The notes beneath the pieces are model-generated. The model was given only the letters and a program-made list of their open reading frames with translations, made no database searches and was not told the DNA's origin. Positions 15,841-24,768 of a stretch of 37,302 bases of DNA are shown in pieces. A program made the position numbers and the translations under genes. This DNA is from an uncultured Oscillospiraceae bacterium (GTDB taxonomy: Bacteria; Bacillota; Clostridia; Oscillospirales; Acutalibacteraceae). The stretch is from positions 1-37,302 of the forward strand of contig UQDO01000019.1 of the NCBI GenBank assembly GCA_900539855.1. Reading direction: 5' to 3'. Within the stretch, counting starts at the first letter, position 1. Each line of letters opens with the position of its first letter.

Positions 15841-18800
15841 CTATATCTCCTTTAATTCTTCCTTCATGGTTTCAACCGTTTCGCCGATTTTCAAATCTTT
15901 ATGCTCACGGCAGATGTTTTGGTCGTCCTTTCGGCATACCGATGCATAGTCGCAATACTCACATTCCGTCCTGCCGCCGTTTTTAAGAGGGACTGCCGAT
16001 ATGTTACCGTTCGAAATAAGGCTGCCGAGCCTTGCAAGGGTCATATCTATGTATTTGAAGATCGTATTGAAATCATCGGTCGAAATGACCTTGCTGTAGG
16101 CGTCAAATGTACCCTTTTTATTTATCTTTGCCGGAACGATCTTGCCGCCGAGATCAGCCTCCATTGAGCGCACAACCTCTCTGTCGTCGTCTAAGATTCC
16201 GTCCATTTTAATGTATCTTTTATCACCGGTATCGGTGTTCCGTGCCGCGCGCATATATAAAACACCAGCCGGTCTGTCCGCCCCGAGCAGCTCCCTGCCG
16301 TTCTTTATTATCGTATAAAGATAAATCAGCATCTGCATGTTCATGCCGTCAAGAAGATCGGACAGATCAAAGCTTTTATGCCCCGTTTTATAATCTACAA
16401 CCCTGACCGAGCCGTCCGGTGATGTGTCGACCCTGTCAATGCTTCCCTTTATGTGAACATTGCAGCCGTTGTCGCTTTTTACGGTCACAGGCTCAACCGC
16501 CTCACCCTTGCCTACCTTGAGCTCGCAAAAGCGCGGTCTGAATTTACTTTGTGCAAATTCATTATTAAGAGCGGTGCAGACATAGGTCACCGTTCTTTTT
16601 ATAGCGGTGATCATATAAAAGAATCTGTCGTCAAGCGACTCCTTACCGGCACCGATATATACGAGATATCCGTCACAGATCGCCGACACCTCGTCCGGTA
16701 TAGCGGCAGGATCTGTCGTCCCGATATCGTCAATATGTGCATTTACAAACTGCTCGAGCGCATAATGGACAATGTTTCCCCTTGTAAGCGGATCAAAATC
16801 GACCTTGTCGAGCCTCCTTGCGCCGAGGCCGTACTTGCAGAAATAAGAAAACCGGCACTTTCCGAAATCCTCAATTTTAGATGCCGAAAGCTGAATATCG
16901 TTTCCGTACAGCTTTTTTGCCGCTTCGCCCGAAAGGACCGGTGCATTTCCCTTAGCTGCGTCATCAACACTGCCGAGGCGCGCGCTGTATAAGGCATCCT
17001 TTGAAAACAGTCTTTTTAATGCTTCAACGGCATCAGAGCCGGACAAATAGCTGCCTGCCATAGCCTCAAAAGCCCTGTGCTTTGATTCCGGCATAACAAT
17101 TCCCGAAAAAGGATCTGCGTCTGCGGCAATCAGCCCACAGCCTTCAAAACTCTTTTTTATCCTTACAAGCTCCGACGACGGCTCGAGCGCGGCTCCGTTG
17201 GCGCCTGTTTCACTATACGAAAGATAAACCTTGTCGCTCGCCGCGGCAGCGGAATAATAAAACAGGAAGTTTTCGTCTATTCTGTCCGAAAGAGCGTTGT
17301 CGGCTACATTGAATCCGTTATCTATCATAACTGTGCGTTCAGCGGATGAAAACAGCCCGTCATTTTTAAGAGAGGCAGGGAAAACGTCCTCGTTGACGCC
17401 CACAAGAAATACAACTTTTGGTCTTAACGGTCTTATCCTGTCCGCTGTGCCGAACATTACCTCATCCTTGGTCTGAGGTATTTCGCCTACCGTTTCAAAC
17501 GACAGCGTTTGTGACAGCATGTCCGAAAATTCGGAATGTGTAAGTGTTCCTTTTGATACGGCGCATATTTTGTCAAGAACCTTTATGAACACATCGTATC
17601 CGGCGCGCTGGTATTCCGCTTCCCTCAGCATGCCTTTTTTGTCAAGTGCATCCGCGTATTCTTTGAGTGTACCGATTGTATTGCAGTCGTCTATGAGTCT
17701 CATGACAGCGGCAGAGAATTCTTCCGCAGTCGCGTTGTCGATCCGTGCCAACCTAACAATAGGCGCTATGGCTTTTTCTCTTAACTCGTTCAGTTTTGTA
17801 TTGTCAAATCCGGCTTCTCCGCTTTTGAGACCCGCCGGGTTCATGTCCCAGTCAGACAGCCACTTTTTCCCCGATATGCTCCACACATACACATAGTTTT
17901 CCAAGGTGGAGATTTCCCCGTCGGAAAGGCCGGCAAGTCCTGTTTTCAGATACTTAAGTATCTCCTTTGTGTCAAGCTTCACCGATGAAAGGGCCGAGGT
18001 GACAAAAACCGAAAGCGGCAGCTCCGACGCCGGTATTCTTGTGTCCGTAAAGCACGGCACGTCATTTATTGCGGCGATATTCCGGACGGCGTTTAGATAT
18101 CTGTCCCCGGTTCTTGAAATAATAACTATATCGCGGTATCTGTACCCGTTTTCGCGAACGAGCCGCCGTATTTCGTTCATTACAAGACCAATCTCATCGT
18201 GCACAGAGCCTGCGCTGATTATTGTAACGGTCCCGTCGTCACCACGGCATGTTCCGGTACTGCGACCGGACAGGAAGCTTTCGAATACATGTTGCCCGTC
18301 GGCAGGCTCCGGCAGCACGTTGGTCTCTACGCCGATACCGTGCGAGGCGGCATATCTTATGAGCTTTGCGGCAGTGCCTGAAACATTGGCGAATATATCA
18401 ACATTTGACCGCGGTGCAGCGCTGTCGCAGCAAAATGCCGCAACCACCCGTTCGCTGCCGGCAATTATGCGGTCAAGCATTAAGTACTGCGATGCAGTAA
18501 AGCCCTTGAATTCGTCAATAATAACAGTTTTGCCGCTGAAAAAATCACTGCCTCGCATAAGCGACACGGTTTTCTCCACAAGGTCGGGCGGATCTGTAAA
18601 TGAATGTTTTGTAAGTGCGTCATATGCGCCTAATATCAGCGCGATATCATGAAGCTTGTCCGAAAAAGCGGTATTCTGAACCGTTTTGGACAAAACGCTT
18701 AGGTCGTCCTTGGAAACGCACGATTGCTTCATCTCGGTCACAGCCGAAACAGCTTTTTTTGCAAAATCGGCAGAATAGACATATTTCGAATAATGCTTCA

Positions 18801-19107
18801 TGCTGTCAGCCGATGATATTATAGCAAGTCGGGTAAGCAGAAATCTTATTCCGTCATCAACATTCCTGCCGGCAATACCGCCGTAGCATGTGCATATTTC
18901 CGAGCAAAGGCTTGTAAAGCTGTGTATTTTAATCTTATTTGATACGACCGGTCCCAGTGTTTCAAGCAGCAAGCGCTGACATTCAAAGCTGAACTGCTCC
19001 GGTACGAGCAATATAACCTCTTTGCCGAGCTCTGCTGCCTCTTTTGCGGCTTTTACGCAAAGAGCAGTCTTTCCCGTGCGTTTTCTGCCAAGAATCAAGC
19101 TTAACAT
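15841..19107 (-). CDS. addB: ATP-dependent nuclease subunit AddB
   Basis: Subunit B of AddAB: inactive helicase-like scaffold for Chi recognition plus a second nuclease. The Walker A-like GRKRTGKT is at residues 7-14, followed by the typical VPEQFSFECQ. The nuclease motif VVDYKTG lies in the last quarter. Four cysteines that clasp the nuclease with a [4Fe-4S] cluster in this family are all present: C751 (GKCRFSYF), then C1049, C1052 and C1058 (CEYCDYASVC). 1088 residues is typical. The ATG follows AAGGAG. It lies 35 bp downstream of the bofA-like gene and 2 bp upstream of addA. Confidence 0.95.
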   Translation of the reverse strand: MLSLILGRKRTGKTALCVKAAKEAAELGKEVILLVPEQFSFECQRLLLETLGPVVSNKIKIHSFTSLCSEICTCYGGIAGRNVDDGIRFLLTRLAIISSADSMKHYSKYVYSADFAKKAVSAVTEMKQSCVSKDDLSVLSKTVQNTAFSDKLHDIALILGAYDALTKHSFTDPPDLVEKTVSLMRGSDFFSGKTVIIDEFKGFTASQYLMLDRIIAGSERVVAAFCCDSAAPRSNVDIFANVSGTAAKLIRYAASHGIGVETNVLPEPADGQHVFESFLSGRSTGTCRGDDGTVTIISAGSVHDEIGLVMNEIRRLVRENGYRYRDIVIISRTGDRYLNAVRNIAAINDVPCFTDTRIPASELPLSVFVTSALSSVKLDTKEILKYLKTGLAGLSDGEISTLENYVYVWSISGKKWLSDWDMNPAGLKSGEAGFDNTKLNELREKAIAPIVRLARIDNATAEEFSAAVMRLIDDCNTIGTLKEYADALDKKGMLREAEYQRAGYDVFIKVLDKICAVSKGTLTHSEFSDMLSQTLSFETVGEIPQTKDEVMFGTADRIRPLRPKVVFLVGVNEDVFPASLKNDGLFSSAERTVMIDNGFNVADNALSDRIDENFLFYYSAAAASDKVYLSYSETGANGAALEPSSELVRIKKSFEGCGLIAADADPFSGIVMPESKHRAFEAMAGSYLSGSDAVEALKRLFSKDALYSARLGSVDDAAKGNAPVLSGEAAKKLYGNDIQLSASKIEDFGKCRFSYFCKYGLGARRLDKVDFDPLTRGNIVHYALEQFVNAHIDDIGTTDPAAIPDEVSAICDGYLVYIGAGKESLDDRFFYMITAIKRTVTYVCTALNNEFAQSKFRPRFCELKVGKGEAVEPVTVKSDNGCNVHIKGSIDRVDTSPDGSVRVVDYKTGHKSFDLSDLLDGMNMQMLIYLYTIIKNGRELLGADRPAGVLYMRAARNTDTGDKRYIKMDGILDDDREVVRSMEADLGGKIVPAKINKKGTFDAYSKVISTDDFNTIFKYIDMTLARLGSLISNGNISAVPLKNGGRTECEYCDYASVCRKDDQNICREHKDLKIGETVETMKEELKEI

Positions 19108-19142
19108 TTTACGTCTCCTTAAACTTCACATCCGAATTCATA

Positions 19143-19403
19143 TCAAAAGAACAGTCTTACAGTCAAAAGCCCCAGCACGCCGGGGATCCCGAGCAGTGCG
19201 CTTGAGGCGACTGTCCACCCGTTGACCGCTATGGATATTCCGGTAAACCTTTCGGTCAGATTTACGGCGACCATAACAGCCAGTCCGGAAAGTGCGGACA
19301 AAAGCAGGGTTTTGAGGGTCTTGCCGCTCTTTACCGAAAAAATCAAAAGCATCAATGCATATATCGATAATAAAATAATAAGAGATATTTTAATAAATTG
19401 CAA
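19143..19403 (-). CDS. BofA-family membrane protein
   Basis: Small hydrophobic protein of about 86 residues with two or three membrane helices and the C-terminal BofA signature, VNLTERFTGISIAVNGWTVASSALLGIPGVLGL. In B. subtilis BofA holds SpoIVFB inactive to delay pro-sigma-K processing. Presence here hints at, but does not prove, sporulation ancestry, since family members also occur in non-sporulators. I choose TTG at 19403 because AAAGGGG lies 8 nt upstream. The longer frame from ATG 19421 places that ribosome binding site inside the gene and has none of its own. It heads the run with addB, addA and ybaK. A TATAAT lies at 19445-19450 without a convincing minus-35. Confidence 0.8.
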   Translation of the reverse strand: MQFIKISLIILLSIYALMLLIFSVKSGKTLKTLLLSALSGLAVMVAVNLTERFTGISIAVNGWTVASSALLGIPGVLGLLTVRLFF

Positions 19404-19475
19404 GTGTATTTCCCCTTTCATTCATTGTTATGAGGAAATATGCGATTATATGTGCACGACAATGCCTGCAGGCTA

Positions 19476-19504
19476 TTGAAAAGAGCACAAAAAGCTATTA
19501 TAAT
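19476..19504 (+). promoter_or_regulatory. Sigma-A promoter for the LUD gene
   Basis: TTGAAA (19476-19481), 17-nt spacer, TATAAT (19499-19504), giving a very short leader before ATG 19526. A 10-bp palindrome GCCTGCAGGC (19464-19473) sits beside it in the divergent gap with the bofA-like gene. Confidence 0.75.
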
Positions 19505-19525
19505 ACATAAAAAGGAGTGACAAAT

Positions 19526-20185
19526 ATGGACGAAAGAATAAGCAAGGTACTGAAAGCACTTGAGAGCAACAATATGGACGCCTTTTATGCCGAAACGGCA
19601 GCCGAGGCAAAAGCAAAAGCGCTGTCGTTGATAAAGGAGGGCATGACCGTCGCCTACGGCGGTTCGGTAACCCTCAAAGAGACCGGTATACTTGATGCGG
19701 TCTCATGCGGCAATTACAATTTTCTTGACCGCGGCAAGGCGAAAACGCCTGAAGAGCTTAAAAATATTTACCGCAAATGTTTTTCAGCCGACGTTTATTT
19801 AAGCTCCGCAAACGCCATAACCGAAAACGGCGAGCTTTATAACGTCGATGGCACAGGCAACCGGATAGCCGCTATTGCATATGGTCCGGACAGTGTTATA
19901 ATTGTTGCCGGAAAAAATAAGATAGTTTCCGATCTTGATGAAGCGGTAATAAAGGTCAAATCATCGGCGGCTCCTAAAAACTGCGTCCGGCTTTCAAAGG
20001 ACACATATTGCAGATTCAAGGGCAACTGCGCGGCACTTGACACCGGCTGCGACCACAGTATCAGCGATATTACCGAGGGCTGCCGCAGCAAGGACAGAAT
20101 ATGCAGGGATTACCTTATAACCGGCATCCAGGCAGTAAAGGGACGTATCAAGGTTATAATAGCAAACGAGGATCTCGGTTATTAA
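19526..20185 (+). CDS. LUD-domain (LutC/YkgG, DUF162) protein
   Basis: Protein of 219 residues belonging to the LUD domain family, whose best known members LutB/LutC act in lactate oxidation. This is the stand-alone clostridial form, and no lutA or lutB is nearby. Visible marks are GMTVAYGGSVTLKETGILDAV, the LSSANAITENGELYNVDGTGNRIAAIAYGP core, and a C-terminal cysteine-bearing stretch (CRFKGNCAALDTGC, then CRSKDRIC). Those cysteines may bind metal (inference). The start is ATG 19526, 8 nt after AAAGGAG. The GTG at 19517 overlaps the ribosome binding site and is rejected. It is monocistronic, with its own promoter and a terminator shared with ftsZ. The substrate is unknown. Confidence 0.85.
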   Translation: MDERISKVLKALESNNMDAFYAETAAEAKAKALSLIKEGMTVAYGGSVTLKETGILDAVSCGNYNFLDRGKAKTPEELKNIYRKCFSADVYLSSANAITENGELYNVDGTGNRIAAIAYGPDSVIIVAGKNKIVSDLDEAVIKVKSSAAPKNCVRLSKDTYCRFKGNCAALDTGCDHSISDITEGCRSKDRICRDYLITGIQAVKGRIKVIIANEDLGY

Positions 20186-20235
20186 TATATCATATCTTCT
20201 GTCCCGTTTTTGGTACTCAAGCAAAAAAAGTTTCG

Positions 20236-20266
20236 AAAAAATCCCACCGAAAAATCGGTGGGATTT
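20236..20266. terminator. Bidirectional terminator between LUD gene and ftsZ
   Basis: A 10-bp perfect stem, ATCCCACCGA / TCGGTGGGAT (20241-20264), loop AAAA. The minus strand has a U6 run (20236-20241), which ends the dcw cluster after ftsZ. The plus side has only TTT then CATTT and is weaker. Confidence 0.82.
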
Positions 20267-20288
20267 CATTTAATACTGATAATGCTGA

Positions 20289-21350
20289 TTACTTATTGAA
20301 GATATCGAGAACGGTAGCAAACTCGCCGTCGTCATCATTAGCGCCCGAAACGCTGTTGAGGATATCATCGGCAGGGCTTGTTTCTTCCTTGCCGTTGTCA
20401 CCGAGACCGGTAGCGACAACAGTTATACGCATTTCATCCTCAAGGGTATCATCAAGCTGAGCACCCCAGATAATGGTGGCGTCGGGATGAGCCATATTGG
20501 AGATAATGGTGGAAGCCTGTTCGACCTCCTCAAGACCTATATCCATAGAACCTACTATGCTGATTATAACGCCGCGTGCGTTCTCCATATTGGTCTCAAT
20601 AAGCGGGCTGGAGATAGCCTTCTGCGCCGCCTGCTCAGCCTTGTCGCGTCCGTTGGCGATACCGACGCCCATGTGAGCATAGCCGGCGTCCTTCATGACG
20701 GCTGTGACATCAGCAAAGTCAAGGTTGACCATAGCGGTAACATTGATAAGCTCGGAAATGCTCTGAACGCCCTGACGGAGAACGTCGTCGGCGATTTCAA
20801 ACGCATTCTTGAGGGTTATCTTCTGCTCCGAAACGAATTTCAGTCTCTCGTTCGGGATAACTATAAGGCTGTCAACATGCTCACGGAGTGCAGCAATGCC
20901 CTCTTCAGCCTGAGTCATTCTCCTCTTGCCTTCAAACGAGAAAGGCTTTGTAACAATGCCTATGGTAAGTATACCAAGCTCCTTAGCTATCTGAGCAACA
21001 ACAGGAGCTGCACCGGTACCTGTACCGCCGCCCATACCGGCAGCGATGAACACCATATCAGCACTGCGAAGTGCTGCGGCTATTTCATCCTTGGACTCCT
21101 GGGCTGCGCTCTCGCCCTTATCGGGGCTTGCGCCTGCGCCCTGGCCCTTGGTCAGCTTTTCGCCGATCTGGATCTTATGAGTAGCCTTTGATTTGAGCAG
21201 AGCAGCTTTATCGGTGTTAATAGCAATAAATTCAACGCCGCGAACGCCTGCGTCAACCATACGGTTGACAGCATTGCCGCCGCCGCCGCCAACGCCGACA
21301 ACCTTAATCTGAACAACATCCGCTGTTTCGTTATCAATTTCGAATGCCAT
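20289..21350 (-). CDS. ftsZ: Cell division protein FtsZ
   Basis: Tubulin-like GTPase forming the division ring. From ATG 21350 it has 353 residues. The GTP-binding signature GGGTGTG is at 107-113, preceded by the GVGGGGGNAVNRM loop; the T7 catalytic loop is NLDFADV. The C-terminal linker is short and acidic and ends in the peptide EFATVLDIFNK, which replaces the common D/E-IPxFLR tail but suits clostridial FtsZ. GGAAGG directly abuts the ATG at 21359, so the second ATG (21350, 9-nt spacing) is preferred. It is last in the dcw run and has its own promoter. No ftsA precedes it, so membrane tethering must rely on another protein. Confidence 0.97.
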   Translation of the reverse strand: MAFEIDNETADVVQIKVVGVGGGGGNAVNRMVDAGVRGVEFIAINTDKAALLKSKATHKIQIGEKLTKGQGAGASPDKGESAAQESKDEIAAALRSADMVFIAAGMGGGTGTGAAPVVAQIAKELGILTIGIVTKPFSFEGKRRMTQAEEGIAALREHVDSLIVIPNERLKFVSEQKITLKNAFEIADDVLRQGVQSISELINVTAMVNLDFADVTAVMKDAGYAHMGVGIANGRDKAEQAAQKAISSPLIETNMENARGVIISIVGSMDIGLEEVEQASTIISNMAHPDATIIWGAQLDDTLEDEMRITVVATGLGDNGKEETSPADDILNSVSGANDDDGEFATVLDIFNK

Positions 21351-21411
21351 TTTTATCATCCTTCCAACAGTTATGTAAACAAAATTTATAACTTTTCAGT
21401 ATCTATCATTG

Positions 21412-21440
21412 ATTTTATCATGAAACAAAATAAAATGCAA
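21412..21440 (-). promoter_or_regulatory. Internal promoter for ftsZ
   Basis: On the minus strand TTGCAT (21435-21440), a 17-nt spacer, and TAAAAT (21412-21417), in the 155-bp gap between ftsQ and ftsZ, the longest gap in the cluster. It allows ftsZ expression apart from the upstream genes. Confidence 0.72.
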
Positions 21441-21505
21441 CACAAATTATTTGAAAACGCAAACTTTTTTTGTAATAATTCCGACAAAATTTATGTATAA
21501 TCCTT

Positions 21506-22309
21506 TCAGTTCAGCATATCGGATATATCCTCGTATACCAAAGTCGCCTTTTTGTTGGTCTCGCTCCAACTGCTAAGGTCGATCTTTGCACTTGCGCCCT
21601 CTGTGACAGAGCTTATCATGGTAGACAAAAATGAAAGCTTCCGGCTGAGGTTTGTGCCGCTCCCGAAATTCACAAAAAGCCTGTTATCAAGCACGACCGA
21701 CATTGACACCCTGCTTGAAATATCAATAACGGTTGCACCCATTTCAGCCGACGATGCGTAGGCTATTATTTCCTTTAAATCTTCATATTCCGCACTTTCC
21801 TGAAATGTAAGCAGTGTTCCCGGTACTGCTTTGACGTTTTCGCTGCACTTTATGTACAACAGTCCTTCCCTTTTCCCGTCAGTCTGAGCCAGCACCTTAA
21901 AATCGCTGTCAACAATATAGTATGCATTTTCTATGCATACTACTGCATACTCCTCGGCAGGGGTAACCTCTACTTTCACCTTGTCGGGAAATTTCCTGCT
22001 GACCTTAGCCGTCTTGACATAAGGAAGCGAGGCTTCAATATTTGATACTGCCTTTTCTGTGTTTATCCTCAGAAGATTGTCGCCGACCGCGATACCGGTG
22101 TGCGATGTTATTTCATCCGCTCCGTACACGCTGGACCCCAGAAGTTCGAAACCTGTGACATTAAAAAAAACGGTAAGCGACAGCGCCGTCAGCGTTCCGA
22201 GTACTATCATGGCAAGAAATATGTAAAACGCCGGTTTTAAGTGGCGCTTTTTGCGTTTTTTTGTTTTCTTTGGAGATCGCCTTGGCTCTCCGTTATATTC
22301 GACCTTCAT
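21506..22309 (-). CDS. ftsQ: Cell division protein FtsQ/DivIB
   Basis: Bitopic division protein of 267 residues that with FtsL stabilises the septal PBP/FtsW synthase. A very basic cytoplasmic tail (RRSPKKTKKRKKRHLK, 10-25) precedes one membrane helix (about 27-50). The extracytoplasmic POTRA domain follows (VTGFELLGSSVYGADEI, then GDNLLRINTEKAVSNIEASLPYV), and then the beta domain with EEYAVVCIENAYYIVDSDFKVL. ATG follows AAGGGG. It begins 17 bp after murA and precedes the ftsZ promoter. Confidence 0.92.
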   Translation of the reverse strand: MKVEYNGEPRRSPKKTKKRKKRHLKPAFYIFLAMIVLGTLTALSLTVFFNVTGFELLGSSVYGADEITSHTGIAVGDNLLRINTEKAVSNIEASLPYVKTAKVSRKFPDKVKVEVTPAEEYAVVCIENAYYIVDSDFKVLAQTDGKREGLLYIKCSENVKAVPGTLLTFQESAEYEDLKEIIAYASSAEMGATVIDISSRVSMSVVLDNRLFVNFGSGTNLSRKLSFLSTMISSVTEGASAKIDLSSWSETNKKATLVYEDISDMLN

Positions 22310-22326
22310 TGAGAATACCCCTTAAT

Positions 22327-23583
22327 TCAAACTATCCTTTTAATGTCGGCGCCGAGAGCGCCGAGATCATTTTCTATACCTTCATATCCGCGATCGATAT
22401 AGCATGCATTTTCAACCACCGATGTGCCCGATGCCGAGAGCGAGGATATGACGAGTGCCGCACCTCCCCTGAGGTCATGCGCAGCAACAGTGGCACCGCT
22501 CATGCGCCTTACACCGGAAATGACAGCGACCCTTCCTATCACCTTGATATTCGCGCCCTGACGTATCAGCTCACCGACATATCTGAAGCGGTTGTCAAAT
22601 ATATTTTCTATGAATACACTCGTACCGCGCAGCTTAGACGCAAAAGCGACCAGCAGCGGTCCGGAATCGGTCGGAAAGCCCGGATACGGCTCGGTCGATA
22701 CGGTATCGAAAGCCCCTAACCGTTTGTCTGATGTAAGTAATATGTCATTGTCAGACACTGAAACGGTGCATCCGCAATCCTTCAGCACGGTAATAACCGG
22801 GAGAATAAGATCCGGCTGCACATTTTTAAGCCGCAATTTTCCGGAGCATGCAGCGCCGGCAAAAAGATATGTTGCGGCAACTATGCGGTCGGGCATGACC
22901 GTATACTCGGTGCTGTGGAGTTTTTTTACACCGTTTATTATTATTGTATCGCTGCCGTCGCCCGAAATGTCTGCCCCACAGCCCCTTAAGAAACCGCAAA
23001 GATCAGATATTTCCGGCTCACGCGCCGCGTTTCTGATCGTAGTGGTTCCCCTGCCGGTCGCCGCAGCAAGCAGAATGTTTTCGGTCGCGCCTACACTCGG
23101 GCACCGCAAATGAAGCTCACATCCGACGGCGCCGTCCGGCATATTGCAGATTATATTGCCGTAAGACTGCTCTATTTCCGCGCCGAGACGTTTCAAGGCG
23201 TCGATGTGGATGTCTATCGGTCTGGGTCCCAGCTCGCATCCGCCGGGCAGACTCATCACCGCTTTGCCCGTACGCGCCGCGACAGCACCCATAAACACTA
23301 TGGATGACCTCATTTCGCGCATAAGTCCGCCGGGTATCTCACTGCATGTAAGACTGTCACCGCACACCGTAACGGTATGCCCTTCACGGCATATGCGGCA
23401 GCCGAGCCGTTCAAGTATTTTAATCGACACATCCACATCCGAAAGATGCGGACAATTATGTAGTACACATTCTTCTTCGCAAAGGCAGGTTGCCGCAAGC
23501 AGCGGCAGTACACTGTTTTTAGCACCATGAACGGACAGCTCACCGTTCAGGTGTTTTCCACCGTTAATAACAAAGCCGGACAT
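22327..23583 (-). CDS. murA: UDP-N-acetylglucosamine 1-carboxyvinyltransferase MurA
   Basis: First committed step of peptidoglycan synthesis: transfer of enolpyruvate from PEP to UDP-GlcNAc. From ATG 23583 it is 418 residues. This numbering places K22 and N23 (GAKNSVLP) exactly as in the E. coli enzyme and puts the fosfomycin target at C116 (PGGCELGPRP). The cysteine is present, so fosfomycin binding should be possible. GAGGTG lies upstream of this ATG; the 11-codon longer frame from 23616 has no support. The inside-out EPSP-synthase fold repeats are complete. Its placement between murG and ftsQ, where other lineages carry murB or murC/ddl, is noteworthy. Confidence 0.95.
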   Translation of the reverse strand: MSGFVINGGKHLNGELSVHGAKNSVLPLLAATCLCEEECVLHNCPHLSDVDVSIKILERLGCRICREGHTVTVCGDSLTCSEIPGGLMREMRSSIVFMGAVAARTGKAVMSLPGGCELGPRPIDIHIDALKRLGAEIEQSYGNIICNMPDGAVGCELHLRCPSVGATENILLAAATGRGTTTIRNAAREPEISDLCGFLRGCGADISGDGSDTIIINGVKKLHSTEYTVMPDRIVAATYLFAGAACSGKLRLKNVQPDLILPVITVLKDCGCTVSVSDNDILLTSDKRLGAFDTVSTEPYPGFPTDSGPLLVAFASKLRGTSVFIENIFDNRFRYVGELIRQGANIKVIGRVAVISGVRRMSGATVAAHDLRGGAALVISSLSASGTSVVENACYIDRGYEGIENDLGALGADIKRIV

Positions 23584-23625
23584 AGCATGCACCTCAGTAC
23601 ATACTATGCCGAACATTAAAAAATG

Positions 23626-24747
23626 CTATTTGGTCTGTAAATTCATAAGTATATCCGCTATTCTGCGGTCGGCGTCAACTATCGCTTCCCTGCCGGCATT
23701 CTCGGACATCCGGCAAAGCTTCTGTTTATCACCGAGCAGCGAACGAATCGTGGAAAGCAGCCGTTCTCCAATCAGATCCTTTTCCTCTATTATCTCAGCC
23801 GCACCGGCATTTTTAAGTGCCATTGCGTTATGAAACTGATGATTTTCGGCTACATAAGGTGACGGTATGAGCACCGACGGCTTTTTGCATACCTCAAGCT
23901 CATTTATGGTCATTGCACCGGCACGGCAGACCACTATGTCAGCCGCCGCCATAAGCACATCCATATTATCGATATATTCATAGATATTCACATGGCAGTC
24001 GTCCGCATTGCCGCCGGCAGACTCAAGGTCAGACATAAACTCGCCGTATCCCGACCTGCCCGTTCCATGAAACAGGTAGAACGATCCGCTGTTTGCAGCG
24101 GCTTTTGCCAACGATACGACCGCTTTGTTTATGTATTTGGCGCCGAGGCTTCCGCCGAATGACAGAACCATATCGGCATCTTCCGGTATGCCGAGCTTTT
24201 TCCTTGCCTCATTACGGCTCAGGGCTGTGAGCTGTGATCGGATAGGATTGCCGGTAACGATCGGAGGGTTTTTACATTTCAGTCTCTCTTCAGCCGCTTT
24301 CATACCGAGCATTACTACATCGACGCGCGGTGCAAGCATTTTGATGGTAACTCCCGGAAAGGCGTTTGACTCATGTACTGCCGTTTTTATTCCGAGCTTT
24401 GCCGCCTCCATCACAACCGGTCCGCAGACATATCCGCCGGTGCCGATAACGACATCGGGCTGAAGCTTTTTGAGCAGCTTTCTTGATCTGCCCGACGAAG
24501 TGACCGCCTTAAATGCGGCACTTATATTTTTAAATATGTTTTTAACGGTCAGCTTACGCTGAAAGCCGGCAACGTCTATGGTATAAAAATCATATCCCGC
24601 CATGGGTACAAGACGGCTTTCCATCCCCTTTTTCGTACCTATAAAGCTGATACGGCAATCGGGGTCCGCCTTTTTAAGATATCCTGCAACGGCTATCGCC
24701 GGATTGATATGTCCGGCAGTTCCGCCGCCGGCAAAAAGATAATGCAT
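23626..24747 (-). CDS. murG: MurG, lipid II-forming GlcNAc transferase
   Basis: Peripheral membrane GT28 enzyme adding GlcNAc to lipid I to make lipid II. The N-terminal glycine-rich loop GGGTAGHINPA (7-17) is intact. The second glycine loop is FGGSLGAKYIN, and the donor-site segment VCRAGAMTINELEVCKKPSVLIPSP ends in the expected HQFHNA. 373 residues is normal. ATG follows AAGGAAG. Spacing is 21 bp after ftsW and 42 bp before murA. Confidence 0.96.
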   Translation of the reverse strand: MHYLFAGGGTAGHINPAIAVAGYLKKADPDCRISFIGTKKGMESRLVPMAGYDFYTIDVAGFQRKLTVKNIFKNISAAFKAVTSSGRSRKLLKKLQPDVVIGTGGYVCGPVVMEAAKLGIKTAVHESNAFPGVTIKMLAPRVDVVMLGMKAAEERLKCKNPPIVTGNPIRSQLTALSRNEARKKLGIPEDADMVLSFGGSLGAKYINKAVVSLAKAAANSGSFYLFHGTGRSGYGEFMSDLESAGGNADDCHVNIYEYIDNMDVLMAAADIVVCRAGAMTINELEVCKKPSVLIPSPYVAENHQFHNAMALKNAGAAEIIEEKDLIGERLLSTIRSLLGDKQKLCRMSENAGREAIVDADRRIADILMNLQTK

Positions 24748-24768
24748 GTGTTTAATAGCTTCCTTTCG

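Noticed and set aside
17519..18652. Long plus-strand frames opposite addB and addA
   Set aside because: Shadow frames of high-GC third-position coding; AddA and AddB carry all expected motifs on the minus strand.
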